This document shows, piece after piece, positions 4,656-12,668 of a DNA stretch of 24,500 bases. Made by a program: the position numbers and the translations under genes. Origin of the DNA: an uncultured Butyrivibrio sp. Its GTDB lineage: Bacteria; Bacillota; Clostridia; Lachnospirales; Lachnospiraceae. Every line of letters begins with the position of its first letter. The first letter of the stretch is position 1. The notes under the pieces are model-generated. The model had not been told where the DNA came from. It ran no database searches and worked only from the letters and a program-made list of their open reading frames with translations. The stretch spans positions 33,201 through 57,700 of the forward strand of contig CAJTON010000015.1 in the NCBI GenBank assembly GCA_910577605.1. Reading direction: 5' to 3'.

Positions 4656-7295
4656 TTAATCTGCTTCGGTTTCCCTTGCCTGTGTTGGCCGCGTACTGTT
4701 GCTGCCCGTACCTGCTGTACCGCTGTTTGAACTGTTTCCGCCGAGCCCGGGACGTCTGCCGTGGTCTTCGTCGCACAGACCTTCGAGGTCCTCGTCGGTT
4801 ACCGCATATTCCATATCTTCGATCTTGTATTTGTCAAGATCAACGGATGAAACATTTTTGATTATGCGGATAACAGTCTTGCGGAGTCTTTCGGGACAAC
4901 CGTCGCTTGCTACTTTGCCCGAATCGGTGCAGATGGTTATTTTGGTGTGTATATTGCATGCCTGAGTGGGTTCGGTTCCAGCTTCAAAGTATTCGTACTC
5001 GACGCGGCTTCCGCGGGGATCGCAGTCACAGAGTCCGTCTACGGCGAGCATTCCTGAGTCGAGGCATATTCTTGCTTTTACGATATTTGAAGGAGGCTCC
5101 GGTTCGGAGGTGGTTACGTTTTCGTTGGCGGCTTTCATGGTAAGCCCCCAGATGTCAACGTATGAGGAAAGCACGCTTTCGGGAAATTCCTTGGTGCTGT
5201 CGTAACCTGCCCATATTCCCGCGGTATAGTTGCCCGCCGTTCCGATGACCCATTTGTCTACGGAATTCTGCGAGGTTCCCGACTTGGCGTAAACGAATAC
5301 ATGATCGTCAAGATAGGGGAAAGCGTTTCTGAGCGTACCGGATGTTGTAACGCTGTGCAGAGCGTTCGTCATAAGCCATGCGGTCGATTCCTTCATAACT
5401 CTGGTTGACTGGAGTTCCGTATTGTCAAGTATGACGTTGCCGTCGTGGTCGAGCACCTTTGTATACAATTTAGGCTTGATATATACTCCGCCGTTCGCGA
5501 AAGTAGTGTAGGCTGCGGTCATTTCATAATTGGTAACGCTGCACGTTCCGAGAGCTATCGGAAGATAGTAGTCCTGATCGGTCAGCGTGGAGATGCCGAA
5601 ATTTTTGAGATATGTCGTACCCGTTGTTATTCCTATATCGTTGAGGGTCTTGACAGCGGGGATGTTTCGGGACTCAGCAATTGCCTCGCGCACCGTAACG
5701 TAGCCCTTGTAAATCTGGTCGTTGTTTTTTACAAGCTGTCCTGTGCTGTAAAAGAAGGGAATGTCGTCAATGACGGTTCCTATACCGTAGCCGCTTGTGT
5801 CAATGGCGGGCGTGTAGACTATCAAAGGCTTTATCGTGGAGCCTGCCTGACGCTGCGAGCTTGTCGCGCGGTTCAATACGCGGCTCTGAGTTTTGTCGCC
5901 GCGTCCGCCTACGATAACTCTTACCTGAGCGGTGCTGTTCTCTATCATTACGAGAGAGGTCTGCGGCTGAAGAGAAAAGATTACGGATTCGCTGCCTTTG
6001 ACTACCTCGCCGTCAGTTTCTTCAAGGATGTGGTTTTTATATTCGTCAAGATATTTCTGCGCGTCCTCCTTGGTAGGGAAAAGCAGCTCGAACTTGGGGT
6101 CGTATTTTTCCCTGAGATATTTGAGAAGGCTTGCCTCCGTGTAGGTGGAGAGATTGCCGAAGGCGTCCTTTACCTGAAATCTGTAGGAAACGGAGTATTC
6201 GACCTGATCGTGCCATAAAGACTGGTCGTTTACAAGGTTTTCGGCAGCCTGCTGAAGCTCGTGGTCCTCGCAGGAATATATGGACAGACCGCCGCGGTAG
6301 ATAAGATTGTAAGCCTGGGTGTACGAGTAACCCTTCTGCGTCATCAGATCGTCCATAATATCTTGAATAAGAGCGTCGGTATAATAAGAGAACGCTTTTG
6401 AGCCTGAGGAGGCGTTGTACACATTCTGTATTCTTGAGTATACGTCGTCCTGAATGGCCTCGTCGTATTCAGCCTGAGTGATCATATTGAATTCAAGCAT
6501 ATTGTCGAGGACCTTCTTGCGGCGTTTTGCATTATTATCGGGATGAAGAATAGGGTTATAAGCATACGGATTCTGCGTAATGGCGGCGATAACCGCGCTT
6601 TCCGACAAGGTTAGATCCGATACGTCTTTGTTGAAATAGTTGCGCGACGCTCTCTGGACCCCTAAGTTGTTGTTGCCTAAGTTTATGGTATTAAGGTAGT
6701 TTTCAAGTATGATTTTTTTGTCGCCGAGCTTTTCCTCAAGCTGCACGGCGAGATACTGCTCCTGTATCTTACGCTTGAAGCGGTCGCCCTGACTGTCCTC
6801 GTTTTCAACCGAAAAGACGCTGTTTTTGATAAGCTGCTGGGTTATCGTGCTGGCGCCTTGCGTGAATTTGAAGCCGTTGGATATTCCGATGTAGGCGGCG
6901 CGGATTATGCCCTCGGCGTCGATTCCGTTGTGAGAATAGAAACGCTCGTCCTCAATTGCCACGAAAGCATTCTGGAGATGTTCGGGAATCTCGTCTATAG
7001 TCGCTGAAATACGGTTGGCGCCGGAAGCGACAAGCGTTTCGACGGGCGTACCCTTACAGTCGTATACGGTGGTCTGGTACTGCGACGGCGTAACGTCGTT
7101 GAGAGTGATCTCAGGAGTGGTGTTGATGATTCCCTTGAAAGCTCCGGATACGAGCGATACTCCCGTTACTGCCGTGAAAACAAGAACGATCATAAGTATC
7201 TTGAATATATATACCAAAGCCTTTGTTCCCATTTTGATCTTATGGGAAAAAAGCGCTCTTTGCGTCTTTTTGATGCTGGCGCTGCTGTAGTTCAT
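4656..7295 (-). CDS. Class A penicillin-binding protein (PBP1A type), bifunctional transglycosylase/transpeptidase
   Basis: 879 residues. It polymerises lipid II glycan strands and cross-links peptide stems on the outer face of the membrane. Order: cytoplasmic basic N-terminus; one membrane anchor (about 27-50); GT51 transglycosylase (about 75-270) with the catalytic glutamate E115 in EDERFYSHNGID and the TQGASTITQQL block (145-155); a linker (about 300-440); then the penicillin-binding transpeptidase with SxxK at S486-K489 (GSTIKP), SxN at S542-N544 (SRN) and KSG at 671-673 (KSGT). All catalytic motifs are intact. The tail carries a Cys-rich duplicated element (ICLDSGMLAVDG and ICTDSGKVASDG) and ends in a disordered Gly/Ser/Asn/Thr-rich stretch. 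The start follows AAAGGAGG. It is a monocistronic minus-strand gene. Confidence 0.96.
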   Translation of the reverse strand: MNYSSASIKKTQRALFSHKIKMGTKALVYIFKILMIVLVFTAVTGVSLVSGAFKGIINTTPEITLNDVTPSQYQTTVYDCKGTPVETLVASGANRISATIDEIPEHLQNAFVAIEDERFYSHNGIDAEGIIRAAYIGISNGFKFTQGASTITQQLIKNSVFSVENEDSQGDRFKRKIQEQYLAVQLEEKLGDKKIILENYLNTINLGNNNLGVQRASRNYFNKDVSDLTLSESAVIAAITQNPYAYNPILHPDNNAKRRKKVLDNMLEFNMITQAEYDEAIQDDVYSRIQNVYNASSGSKAFSYYTDALIQDIMDDLMTQKGYSYTQAYNLIYRGGLSIYSCEDHELQQAAENLVNDQSLWHDQVEYSVSYRFQVKDAFGNLSTYTEASLLKYLREKYDPKFELLFPTKEDAQKYLDEYKNHILEETDGEVVKGSESVIFSLQPQTSLVMIENSTAQVRVIVGGRGDKTQSRVLNRATSSQRQAGSTIKPLIVYTPAIDTSGYGIGTVIDDIPFFYSTGQLVKNNDQIYKGYVTVREAIAESRNIPAVKTLNDIGITTGTTYLKNFGISTLTDQDYYLPIALGTCSVTNYEMTAAYTTFANGGVYIKPKLYTKVLDHDGNVILDNTELQSTRVMKESTAWLMTNALHSVTTSGTLRNAFPYLDDHVFVYAKSGTSQNSVDKWVIGTAGNYTAGIWAGYDSTKEFPESVLSSYVDIWGLTMKAANENVTTSEPEPPSNIVKARICLDSGMLAVDGLCDCDPRGSRVEYEYFEAGTEPTQACNIHTKITICTDSGKVASDGCPERLRKTVIRIIKNVSSVDLDKYKIEDMEYAVTDEDLEGLCDEDHGRRPGLGGNSSNSGTAGTGSNSTRPTQARETEAD

Positions 7296-7327
7296 TTAGC
7301 TGCCTCCTTTTGCGGAAATATATAATA

Positions 7328-7356
7328 AGTATACCAAAAAACGCCGGATAAATAAA
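7328..7356 (-). promoter_or_regulatory. Probable SigA-type promoter of the PBP gene
   Basis: On the minus strand: TTTATT (7351-7356), 17-base spacer, TATACT (7328-7333). The -10 is good and the -35 weak. It lies 33 bases upstream of the start codon in the divergent spacer with yigZ. Confidence 0.45.
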
Positions 7357-7477
7357 GAAAAAACGCTAAATATAAGAAAATCTTAACATTATTGTAATAT
7401 AAATTAACAAAAATCATGCGGAATATGGTATTATTTTATACACAAACATAAAAATCAGATGCTTCGGGGGAATTTCC

Positions 7478-8119
7478 ATGTCCGGTTACATTATAGTAAA
7501 AAAAGGCGGAGAAGGTCTTTATGAAGAAAAGAAATCCCGTTTTATCTCGCGCGTTTACAGCGTGGACGACGAGAACGGAGCGGCGGCTTATATAGAGGCG
7601 GCGCGTAAAAAATACTGGGACGCCAGACATAACTGTTATGCTTTTGTGACAGGCGAAGATAGCGGGCTTACAAGATGCAGCGACGACGGGGAACCGTCCG
7701 GAACGGCGGGGAAACCGATTCTCGAGGTCATTACAGGCGCCGGTCTTAGGGATTGTCTTGTTATAGTGACAAGATATTTCGGAGGAACGCTTTTGGGTAC
7801 GGGGGGACTTGTGAGAGCATACACCAAAGCCGCGAAGGACGCTCTTTTAAACAGCGGGCTTGCGCTTGTCAGAGCGGGAACGCGTTACCGCGTCGTTACG
7901 GATTATAACGGCATCGGCAAAATACAGTACGCCGCCGCGTCAGCGGGCGCCAGGATAATTGATTCGGTATACGAGGATAAGGTGGAGCTTATGATCGACG
8001 TGCTTTCGGATAAAGGGGAGGAGCTTTGCGCGAGGATCACGGAAAACACAAACGGCAGGGCCTTCATTTCCAAAGAACGAGACCTGCCGTTTGAAACGGA
8101 TTACAGTATAGACGGTTAA
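7478..8119 (+). CDS. yigZ: YigZ/IMPACT family protein
   Basis: 213 residues, the usual YigZ length. N-terminal UPF0029/IMPACT domain (about 15-125) with the hallmark segments KKSRFISRV, DARHNCYAF, RCSDDGEPSGTAGKPIL (66-82) and TRYFGGTLLGTGGLVRAY (98-115). The C-terminal ferredoxin-like domain (about 135-205) is the part described in E. coli YigZ. The eukaryotic relative IMPACT/Yih1 regulates the kinase GCN2, and bacterial YigZ has been suggested to act on translation or nucleic acids; its true role is unsettled. The ATG follows GGGGGA by about 8 bases. The gene converges on the PAP2 phosphatase gene, and the two stop codons share bases. Confidence 0.95.
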   Translation: MSGYIIVKKGGEGLYEEKKSRFISRVYSVDDENGAAAYIEAARKKYWDARHNCYAFVTGEDSGLTRCSDDGEPSGTAGKPILEVITGAGLRDCLVIVTRYFGGTLLGTGGLVRAYTKAAKDALLNSGLALVRAGTRYRVVTDYNGIGKIQYAAASAGARIIDSVYEDKVELMIDVLSDKGEELCARITENTNGRAFISKERDLPFETDYSIDG

Positions 8120-9024
8120 CGGCGCGACGTTATTTTTTTGATTATCAAAGGATATATCGCTACGATCCAGATAACGACGATAAAATATCTGACTATGTTT
8201 ATTATGATGGCTCCGTCGGGGAAAAGCGCGAAGCCGAGGGCTTTGAGCCCTTGCTTAAGACCTAGAGTGACACCTATTCCGACGATGAATTTAAGTATCT
8301 GACCGCCTACCGATGAAACGCTTTGGGGACTGAAGCGGATGTATTTGTCTTCGATGAACCACGCGATCCCGAAGGCAAGTCCCGCGCCTGCCGCTTTAAA
8401 ACAGTCCATGGCAAGCTCCTCCGTTGATTTTCCCGTGAGTACCACATAGTAGGTGATGCCTATGAGCGCCGCGGAGATAAGTTCGGTCAGTATGAGGACG
8501 ATGATTCTGGTCGCGGAGGTCGAGGTGAAATTTTCAAAAATATAATTTACGATAAGGGATACGGCAAACGTAATGCCGAAAGCCACGAGCACGTCCCATG
8601 GAGTGTGGTATCCCAGATACATTCTCGACAGCATTACAAGAGCGATTATCAGGAAGAAAATAATATATCCCCAGACCTTTTTGAAATGGTACGCGAGTAC
8701 GGAGAAAAGTCCGGTCGAGCCCTGAGTGTGGCCGCTCGGAAAAGAATAGCCCGTCGCCCCGTCCAGAGCGGCGTCCGAAGGAATGAGTCTGCTGTCGCGT
8801 ATCCACGGTCTTTCAACGCGGAAGACTATTTTAAGTCCCTGAACCATCAGACCGGAGATAAAATAAGTGAAGCAGACCTTGTATGCGAGCTTTTTGTTTA
8901 TGCACCAATAGGTCGCGCAAAGTATGCCGATTACGAGTATCTCGTCGCCGAAGTAGGTGAAAAAAGTCATGACCGCATCCAGTACGGGATTGCGGAGATT
9001 TTGAAGAGTATAAAGAAAATCCAT
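8116..9024 (-). CDS. PAP2-superfamily integral membrane phosphatase, 302 aa
   Basis: A polytopic membrane protein with the complete phosphatidic acid phosphatase signature: K65-x6-R72-P73, PSGH (96-99) and SR-x5-H-x3-D (SRMYLGYHTPWD, 133-144). PAP2 enzymes remove phosphate from lipid phosphates such as undecaprenyl pyrophosphate or phosphatidate at the membrane face; the substrate cannot be fixed here. A C-terminal half with about four further membrane helices makes it longer than minimal PAP2 proteins. I chose the ATG at 9024 because AAAGGAG precedes it by 5 bases; an in-frame start 13 codons upstream (9063) has no such site and falls in a hairpin. It overlaps the yigZ stop by 4 bases. Confidence 0.93.
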   Translation of the reverse strand: MDFLYTLQNLRNPVLDAVMTFFTYFGDEILVIGILCATYWCINKKLAYKVCFTYFISGLMVQGLKIVFRVERPWIRDSRLIPSDAALDGATGYSFPSGHTQGSTGLFSVLAYHFKKVWGYIIFFLIIALVMLSRMYLGYHTPWDVLVAFGITFAVSLIVNYIFENFTSTSATRIIVLILTELISAALIGITYYVVLTGKSTEELAMDCFKAAGAGLAFGIAWFIEDKYIRFSPQSVSSVGGQILKFIVGIGVTLGLKQGLKALGFALFPDGAIIINIVRYFIVVIWIVAIYPLIIKKITSRR

Positions 9025-9042
9025 GATAACTCCTTTCCTTAT

Positions 9043-9067
9043 TGATGTGTTGCTTTTCAACACATCA
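9043..9067. repeat. Perfect 10-bp inverted repeat upstream of the PAP2 gene
   Basis: Arms 9043-9052 and 9058-9067 are exact reverse complements around a 5-base loop. The hairpin lies 8 bases upstream of the PAP2 ribosome binding site. There is no T-run on either side, so it is more likely an mRNA 5' stem or an operator than a terminator. Confidence 0.7.
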
Positions 9068-9177
9068 TGGTATCCTCGAAGAGGGTTTCATTTGTTAGTT
9101 ACTGCGCCGATTTTTGCGCGTAACGGTATACCACGAGGGTAATTGTTAAATTTTTTTTATTTTAACTCAAATATCAT

Positions 9178-9207
9178 TTTACGTCTACTTAATTCTTGTG
9201 TTATACT
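9178..9207 (+). promoter_or_regulatory. Extended -10 SigA-type promoter of the MBL-licD-lipid kinase operon
   Basis: TTTACG (9178-9183), 18-base spacer, TATACT (9202-9207), with an extended -10 TG at 9199-9200. It is 49 bases upstream of the chosen ATG of the nuclease gene. Confidence 0.55.
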
Positions 9208-9256
9208 GAAAATAATTTATTTAAAGTGTGGAAAAATGTCAAGCAGGAGGGCTGAT

Positions 9257-10855
9257 ATGCAGATTACATTTATCGGAGCGGACCATGAGGTGACTGGAAG
9301 CTGTCATGTGGTCAACGCGTGCGGAAAGTATATTCTTGTTGACTGCGGTATGGAGCAGGGCAGCGATGAATACGAGAATCAGGAGCTTCCGGTTGACGCG
9401 CCGGATATTGATTATGTGCTTCTTACTCATGCGCACATCGACCATACGGGGCTTCTGCCGCTGATATACGCGAGGGGGTTCCGCGGTCATGTGATCGCGA
9501 CGGAGGCGACGGTCGATCTGTGCCGTATAATGCTAAGGGATTCGGCGCATATCCAGGAGGCGGAGGCTGAGTGGAAGAACCGCAAGGCAAAAAGAGCGGG
9601 GCGCGAGGAGATACCGCCGCTTTACACCATGAATGACGCGGAGGGGGTGCTTCAGCACTTTATCTCCTGCTCATACAAGGAAAAAATCAACCTTACCGAA
9701 GGCATTGACATAAGATTTTCGGACGCCGGACACCTGTTAGGCTCGTCAAGCATAGAAATGTGGATAAGCGAGGGCCCGGTCAATAAGAAAATCGTTTTTT
9801 CGGGAGATATAGGCAATATCCACAGACCTATAATCAAAGACCCGGAGTATATACGCGACGCGGATTACGTCGTTATGGAATCTACCTACGGGGACAGGTA
9901 CCATAATACGGAGACCGACTATGTGCAGGCGCTTGCCAGAATAACCAAAGAAACCTTTGACCGCGGCGGTAATGTCGTGATACCGGCGTTCGCGGTGGGC
10001 AGGACTCAGGAAATGCTTTACTATTTCCGCAAGATAAAGCAGGACGGACTTGTGGAGGGGCATGAAGGATTCCAGGTGTATGTGGACAGTCCGCTCGCGG
10101 TGGAGGCCACGCAGATCTTCAACAAAAACAGAACGTGCTGCTTTGACGAGGAGGCTATGGAGTTAGTTGAGAAGGGCTGCAATCCTCTGCAGTTTCCGGG
10201 ACTTATGCTTTCCGTCACGAGCAATGATTCAAAGGCTATAAATTTTGACAACAGACCTAAGGTCATCATCTCCGCTTCGGGAATGTGCGAGGCGGGAAGA
10301 ATAAGGCATCATCTCAAGCATAATTTGTGGCGCAAGGACAGCACCGTGGTTTTCGTGGGCTATCAGGCTGTGGGAACGCTGGGAAGGATGCTGCTTGAAG
10401 GCGCGGCTGAGGTGAAGCTTTTCGGAGAAACTATTGAGGTGGAAGCGCAGATCGTAAAGCTTGACGGAGTCAGCGGTCATGCGGATAAGGCCGGACTTAT
10501 AAAATGGATAGAGGCGTTTGAAGAAAAGCCTGAGAAGGTGTTTGTCGTTCACGGCGAGGACGACGTTTGCGATAATTTTACGCGCTGTCTGCGCGACGAG
10601 CATGGGTTTGACGCGGTGGCGCCTTACAGCGGAGGCGTGTACGACCTTGCGGACGCTTCATGCGTCAGAGAGGGAGTGAAGGTTCACAAGGCAAAGCATT
10701 CTGTTGCGCGGAAGGTGTCCGACGTATTCGAGCGGCTTGCCGCCGCCGGAAGGCGCCTTATGACGGTTATCAGGCACAACGAAGGCGGAGCGAACAAGGA
10801 CCTCGCGAAATTCGCGGATCAGATAAATTCGCTCTGCGACAAATGGGACAGATAG
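9257..10855 (+). CDS. MBL-fold beta-CASP ribonuclease-like protein (CPSF73/YSH1 type), 532 aa
   Basis: A cytoplasmic zinc metallo-hydrolase of the RNA-specific beta-CASP group. Metallo-beta-lactamase motifs: HAHIDH (H58, H60, D62, H63), H159 in DAGHLLGS, D184 in FSGDIGN. The beta-CASP insert (about 205-390) carries MESTYGDRYH, VIPAFAVGRTQEML and ISASGMCEAGRIRHHL; the RMMBL part has SGHAD (H408) and VHGE (H432). Family members cleave RNA, often as endo- or 5' exonucleases. It lacks a KH domain and carries a basic, helical C-terminal extension of about 65 residues. I start it at ATG 9257, preceded by AGGAGGG; the open frame extends upstream through an AT-rich, promoter-bearing stretch that reads like noncoding sequence. 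It is the first gene of a tight operon with the LicD gene 10 bases downstream. Confidence 0.93.
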   Translation: MQITFIGADHEVTGSCHVVNACGKYILVDCGMEQGSDEYENQELPVDAPDIDYVLLTHAHIDHTGLLPLIYARGFRGHVIATEATVDLCRIMLRDSAHIQEAEAEWKNRKAKRAGREEIPPLYTMNDAEGVLQHFISCSYKEKINLTEGIDIRFSDAGHLLGSSSIEMWISEGPVNKKIVFSGDIGNIHRPIIKDPEYIRDADYVVMESTYGDRYHNTETDYVQALARITKETFDRGGNVVIPAFAVGRTQEMLYYFRKIKQDGLVEGHEGFQVYVDSPLAVEATQIFNKNRTCCFDEEAMELVEKGCNPLQFPGLMLSVTSNDSKAINFDNRPKVIISASGMCEAGRIRHHLKHNLWRKDSTVVFVGYQAVGTLGRMLLEGAAEVKLFGETIEVEAQIVKLDGVSGHADKAGLIKWIEAFEEKPEKVFVVHGEDDVCDNFTRCLRDEHGFDAVAPYSGGVYDLADASCVREGVKVHKAKHSVARKVSDVFERLAAAGRRLMTVIRHNEGGANKDLAKFADQINSLCDKWDR

Positions 10856-10865
10856 GAGAAACGGT

Positions 10866-11738
10866 ATGCCGAGATTTTATAATCAGGAAGAGCTTGACAG
10901 GATCCATAAGGCTGAGATGGGTATCCTTAAGGATTTTATGAAAATATGCGACGAGAACGGGCTGAAGTATTTCGCTTTCGCGGGTACGGGGATAGGCGCG
11001 GTAAGACACGGAGGATTTATCCCTTGGGACGACGATATCGACGTTGCGCTGCCGCGCAGGGACTTTGAGAAATTCATCGAGATAGTGGAGAGGGAGATGG
11101 GCGATAAATATTATGTGCTCAACACCGAGAGGGACCATAATTTTCCTTTGACCTCAACGAGGCTCTGCATAAGGGGCACCAGATTTGTCGAGTGGGCTTT
11201 TATGAACGTGAAAAGCGATTTCGGCATTTTCCTTGATATTTATCCTTACGATAATTTTCCGGATAACGAATTTTTGTATTTTGTACAGAAATGGCGCGCG
11301 TGGATACTGTCGAAGCTTCTGATACTCAGGAGCGTTGACGAGCCTGTTATTTTTCAGGAGGGAATAAAGGGCGCAATCGTTAAGGAGGGCTGTAAACTGG
11401 CACACAAGCTTCTTGTTTTTCTGCGCATAGACAAATATGATATTTACAAAAGGTGCATGAAGGTGTGCAAGCAGTACAACAACCGCAAAACCAAGAGATT
11501 CGGGTATCCGTGCGATACAAAGCCAGACTGGAACACTCTTTATAAGAAAAAGACATTTCCATGCGTTAAGTGGAAATTTGAGGATGTGGAGCTGAATTTT
11601 CCTAAAGATATGAAAGCCATGCTTCATAATTTCTACGGCGACACCTACATGGAGCTTCCGCCTGTGGAGAAACGCAAGACACATTTCCCGTACATTCTTG
11701 ATTTCGGGGACGGGGAAAGAGTCGTCAGCAGGAAGTAA
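10866..11738 (+). CDS. LicD-family phosphotransferase, 290 aa
   Basis: LicD proteins transfer phosphocholine or related phospho-groups onto cell-surface glycans such as teichoic acids or lipo-oligosaccharides and have a nucleotidyltransferase-like fold. The signature is clear near the N-terminus: FAFAGTGIGAVRHGGFIPWD followed by DDIDVALPR (37-64), whose acidic residues D55-D59 should bind metal. A second conserved block, GIFLDIYPYDNFPD, follows. There is no signal peptide or membrane helix, so the enzyme is probably cytoplasmic or peripheral. It begins 10 bases after the nuclease stop, with GGAGAAACGGT as ribosome binding site, and ends 3 bases before the lipid kinase start. The acceptor is unknown; choline use cannot be read from the sequence. 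Confidence 0.93.
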   Translation: MPRFYNQEELDRIHKAEMGILKDFMKICDENGLKYFAFAGTGIGAVRHGGFIPWDDDIDVALPRRDFEKFIEIVEREMGDKYYVLNTERDHNFPLTSTRLCIRGTRFVEWAFMNVKSDFGIFLDIYPYDNFPDNEFLYFVQKWRAWILSKLLILRSVDEPVIFQEGIKGAIVKEGCKLAHKLLVFLRIDKYDIYKRCMKVCKQYNNRKTKRFGYPCDTKPDWNTLYKKKTFPCVKWKFEDVELNFPKDMKAMLHNFYGDTYMELPPVEKRKTHFPYILDFGDGERVVSRK

Positions 11739-11741
11739 AGG

Positions 11742-12668
11742 GTGGATATGATGAAAAAAATGTTTTTTTTATACAATGCTCATGCGGGAAAAGGACAGAT
11801 ATGCGGAAAGCTTAATTCGATTATTGATATGTTTACGAAATCGGGATATTTGGTGACCGCGTATCCCACTCAGTGCGCGCTTGACGGATATGACAAGGTA
11901 TGCGGCGCTGACGGGCTTTACGATATTATCGTGTGCAGCGGCGGCGACGGAACGCTCAACGAGGTTATTTCAGCGATTATGACGCACCGCTCCAAAAAGC
12001 CGCCGGTCGGCTATATTCCGGCGGGCTCCACCAATGATTTTGCGGCGACTCTGGGAATAAGCAGGAATATGCAGAGGGCGGCGGGGCAGATAGCGAAGGG
12101 AGTTCCTTTTGCCTGTGACATAGGAAGGATGAACGGACGGCATTTTAATTATGTTACGGCGTTCGGTCTGTTTACCGACGTTTCTTACAAAACGCCGCAG
12201 AACATGAAAAATATGCTCGGACATCAGGCGTATCTGTTTGAAAGCCTGAAAAGTTTTTCAAAGATAAAGGGTTACAGGCTTAAAATCTACTGCAATGATA
12301 TGGAGATAAGCGGGAGCTATATTTACGGAATGGTGAGCAACTCATTTTCGGTTGGGGGAATGAAAGGGATAGCGGGACGCGACGTGCTGCTTGACGACGG
12401 ACTTTTTGAGGTGACGCTCGTAAAAGAACCCGTAACGCCGCATGAGCTTCAGCAGGTGGTTGCCGGAATATTTTCTAAATCACAGAACAGCCCGATGGTA
12501 GAGCGTTTCAGAACAAGCAGAATAGTCGTGGAAAGCGAAGAGTCTGTAGCGTGGACCGTGGACGGCGAAAATGCCGACGAGCATCAGCGCGTGGAGATTT
12601 CGGTTGTGAAAAGCGCCGTCGAGATAGTTGTTGACAGCTCTCAGTTGGAAAGAATATCGTCAAAATAG
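11742..12668 (+). CDS. Diacylglycerol kinase-type lipid kinase (YegS/BmrU family), 308 aa
   Basis: Contains the diacylglycerol kinase catalytic domain: a glycine-rich start YNAHAGKGQ, the ATP-binding GGDGTLNEV (67-74 in the longest form) and PAGSTNDFA (93-101). The C-terminal beta-sandwich includes VAWTVDGENAD, the usual substrate-side motif. Family members phosphorylate diacylglycerol or related lipids at the inner membrane face, recycling lipid released in envelope synthesis. Three starts are possible: GTG 11742 (AGGAAG at 6 bases), ATG 11748 and ATG 11751 (GGGTGG at 5 bases); the protein changes by at most three residues. It follows licD by 3 bases. Its 3' end overlaps the convergent DUF3810 gene by 28 bases. 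Confidence 0.94.
   Translation: MDMMKKMFFLYNAHAGKGQICGKLNSIIDMFTKSGYLVTAYPTQCALDGYDKVCGADGLYDIIVCSGGDGTLNEVISAIMTHRSKKPPVGYIPAGSTNDFAATLGISRNMQRAAGQIAKGVPFACDIGRMNGRHFNYVTAFGLFTDVSYKTPQNMKNMLGHQAYLFESLKSFSKIKGYRLKIYCNDMEISGSYIYGMVSNSFSVGGMKGIAGRDVLLDDGLFEVTLVKEPVTPHELQQVVAGIFSKSQNSPMVERFRTSRIVVESEESVAWTVDGENADEHQRVEISVVKSAVEIVVDSSQLERISSK

Noticed and set aside
5445..6218. 257-codon plus-strand open frame opposite the PBP gene
   Set aside because: It is entirely antisense to the transglycosylase/transpeptidase coding region, whose motifs are all intact; no domain is recognisable in the antisense product.
9143..9256. 38-residue N-terminal extension of the beta-CASP nuclease
   Set aside because: The stretch is AT-rich, contains the likely promoter, and a strong AGGAGGG precedes the internal ATG at 9257, where family similarity begins at once.
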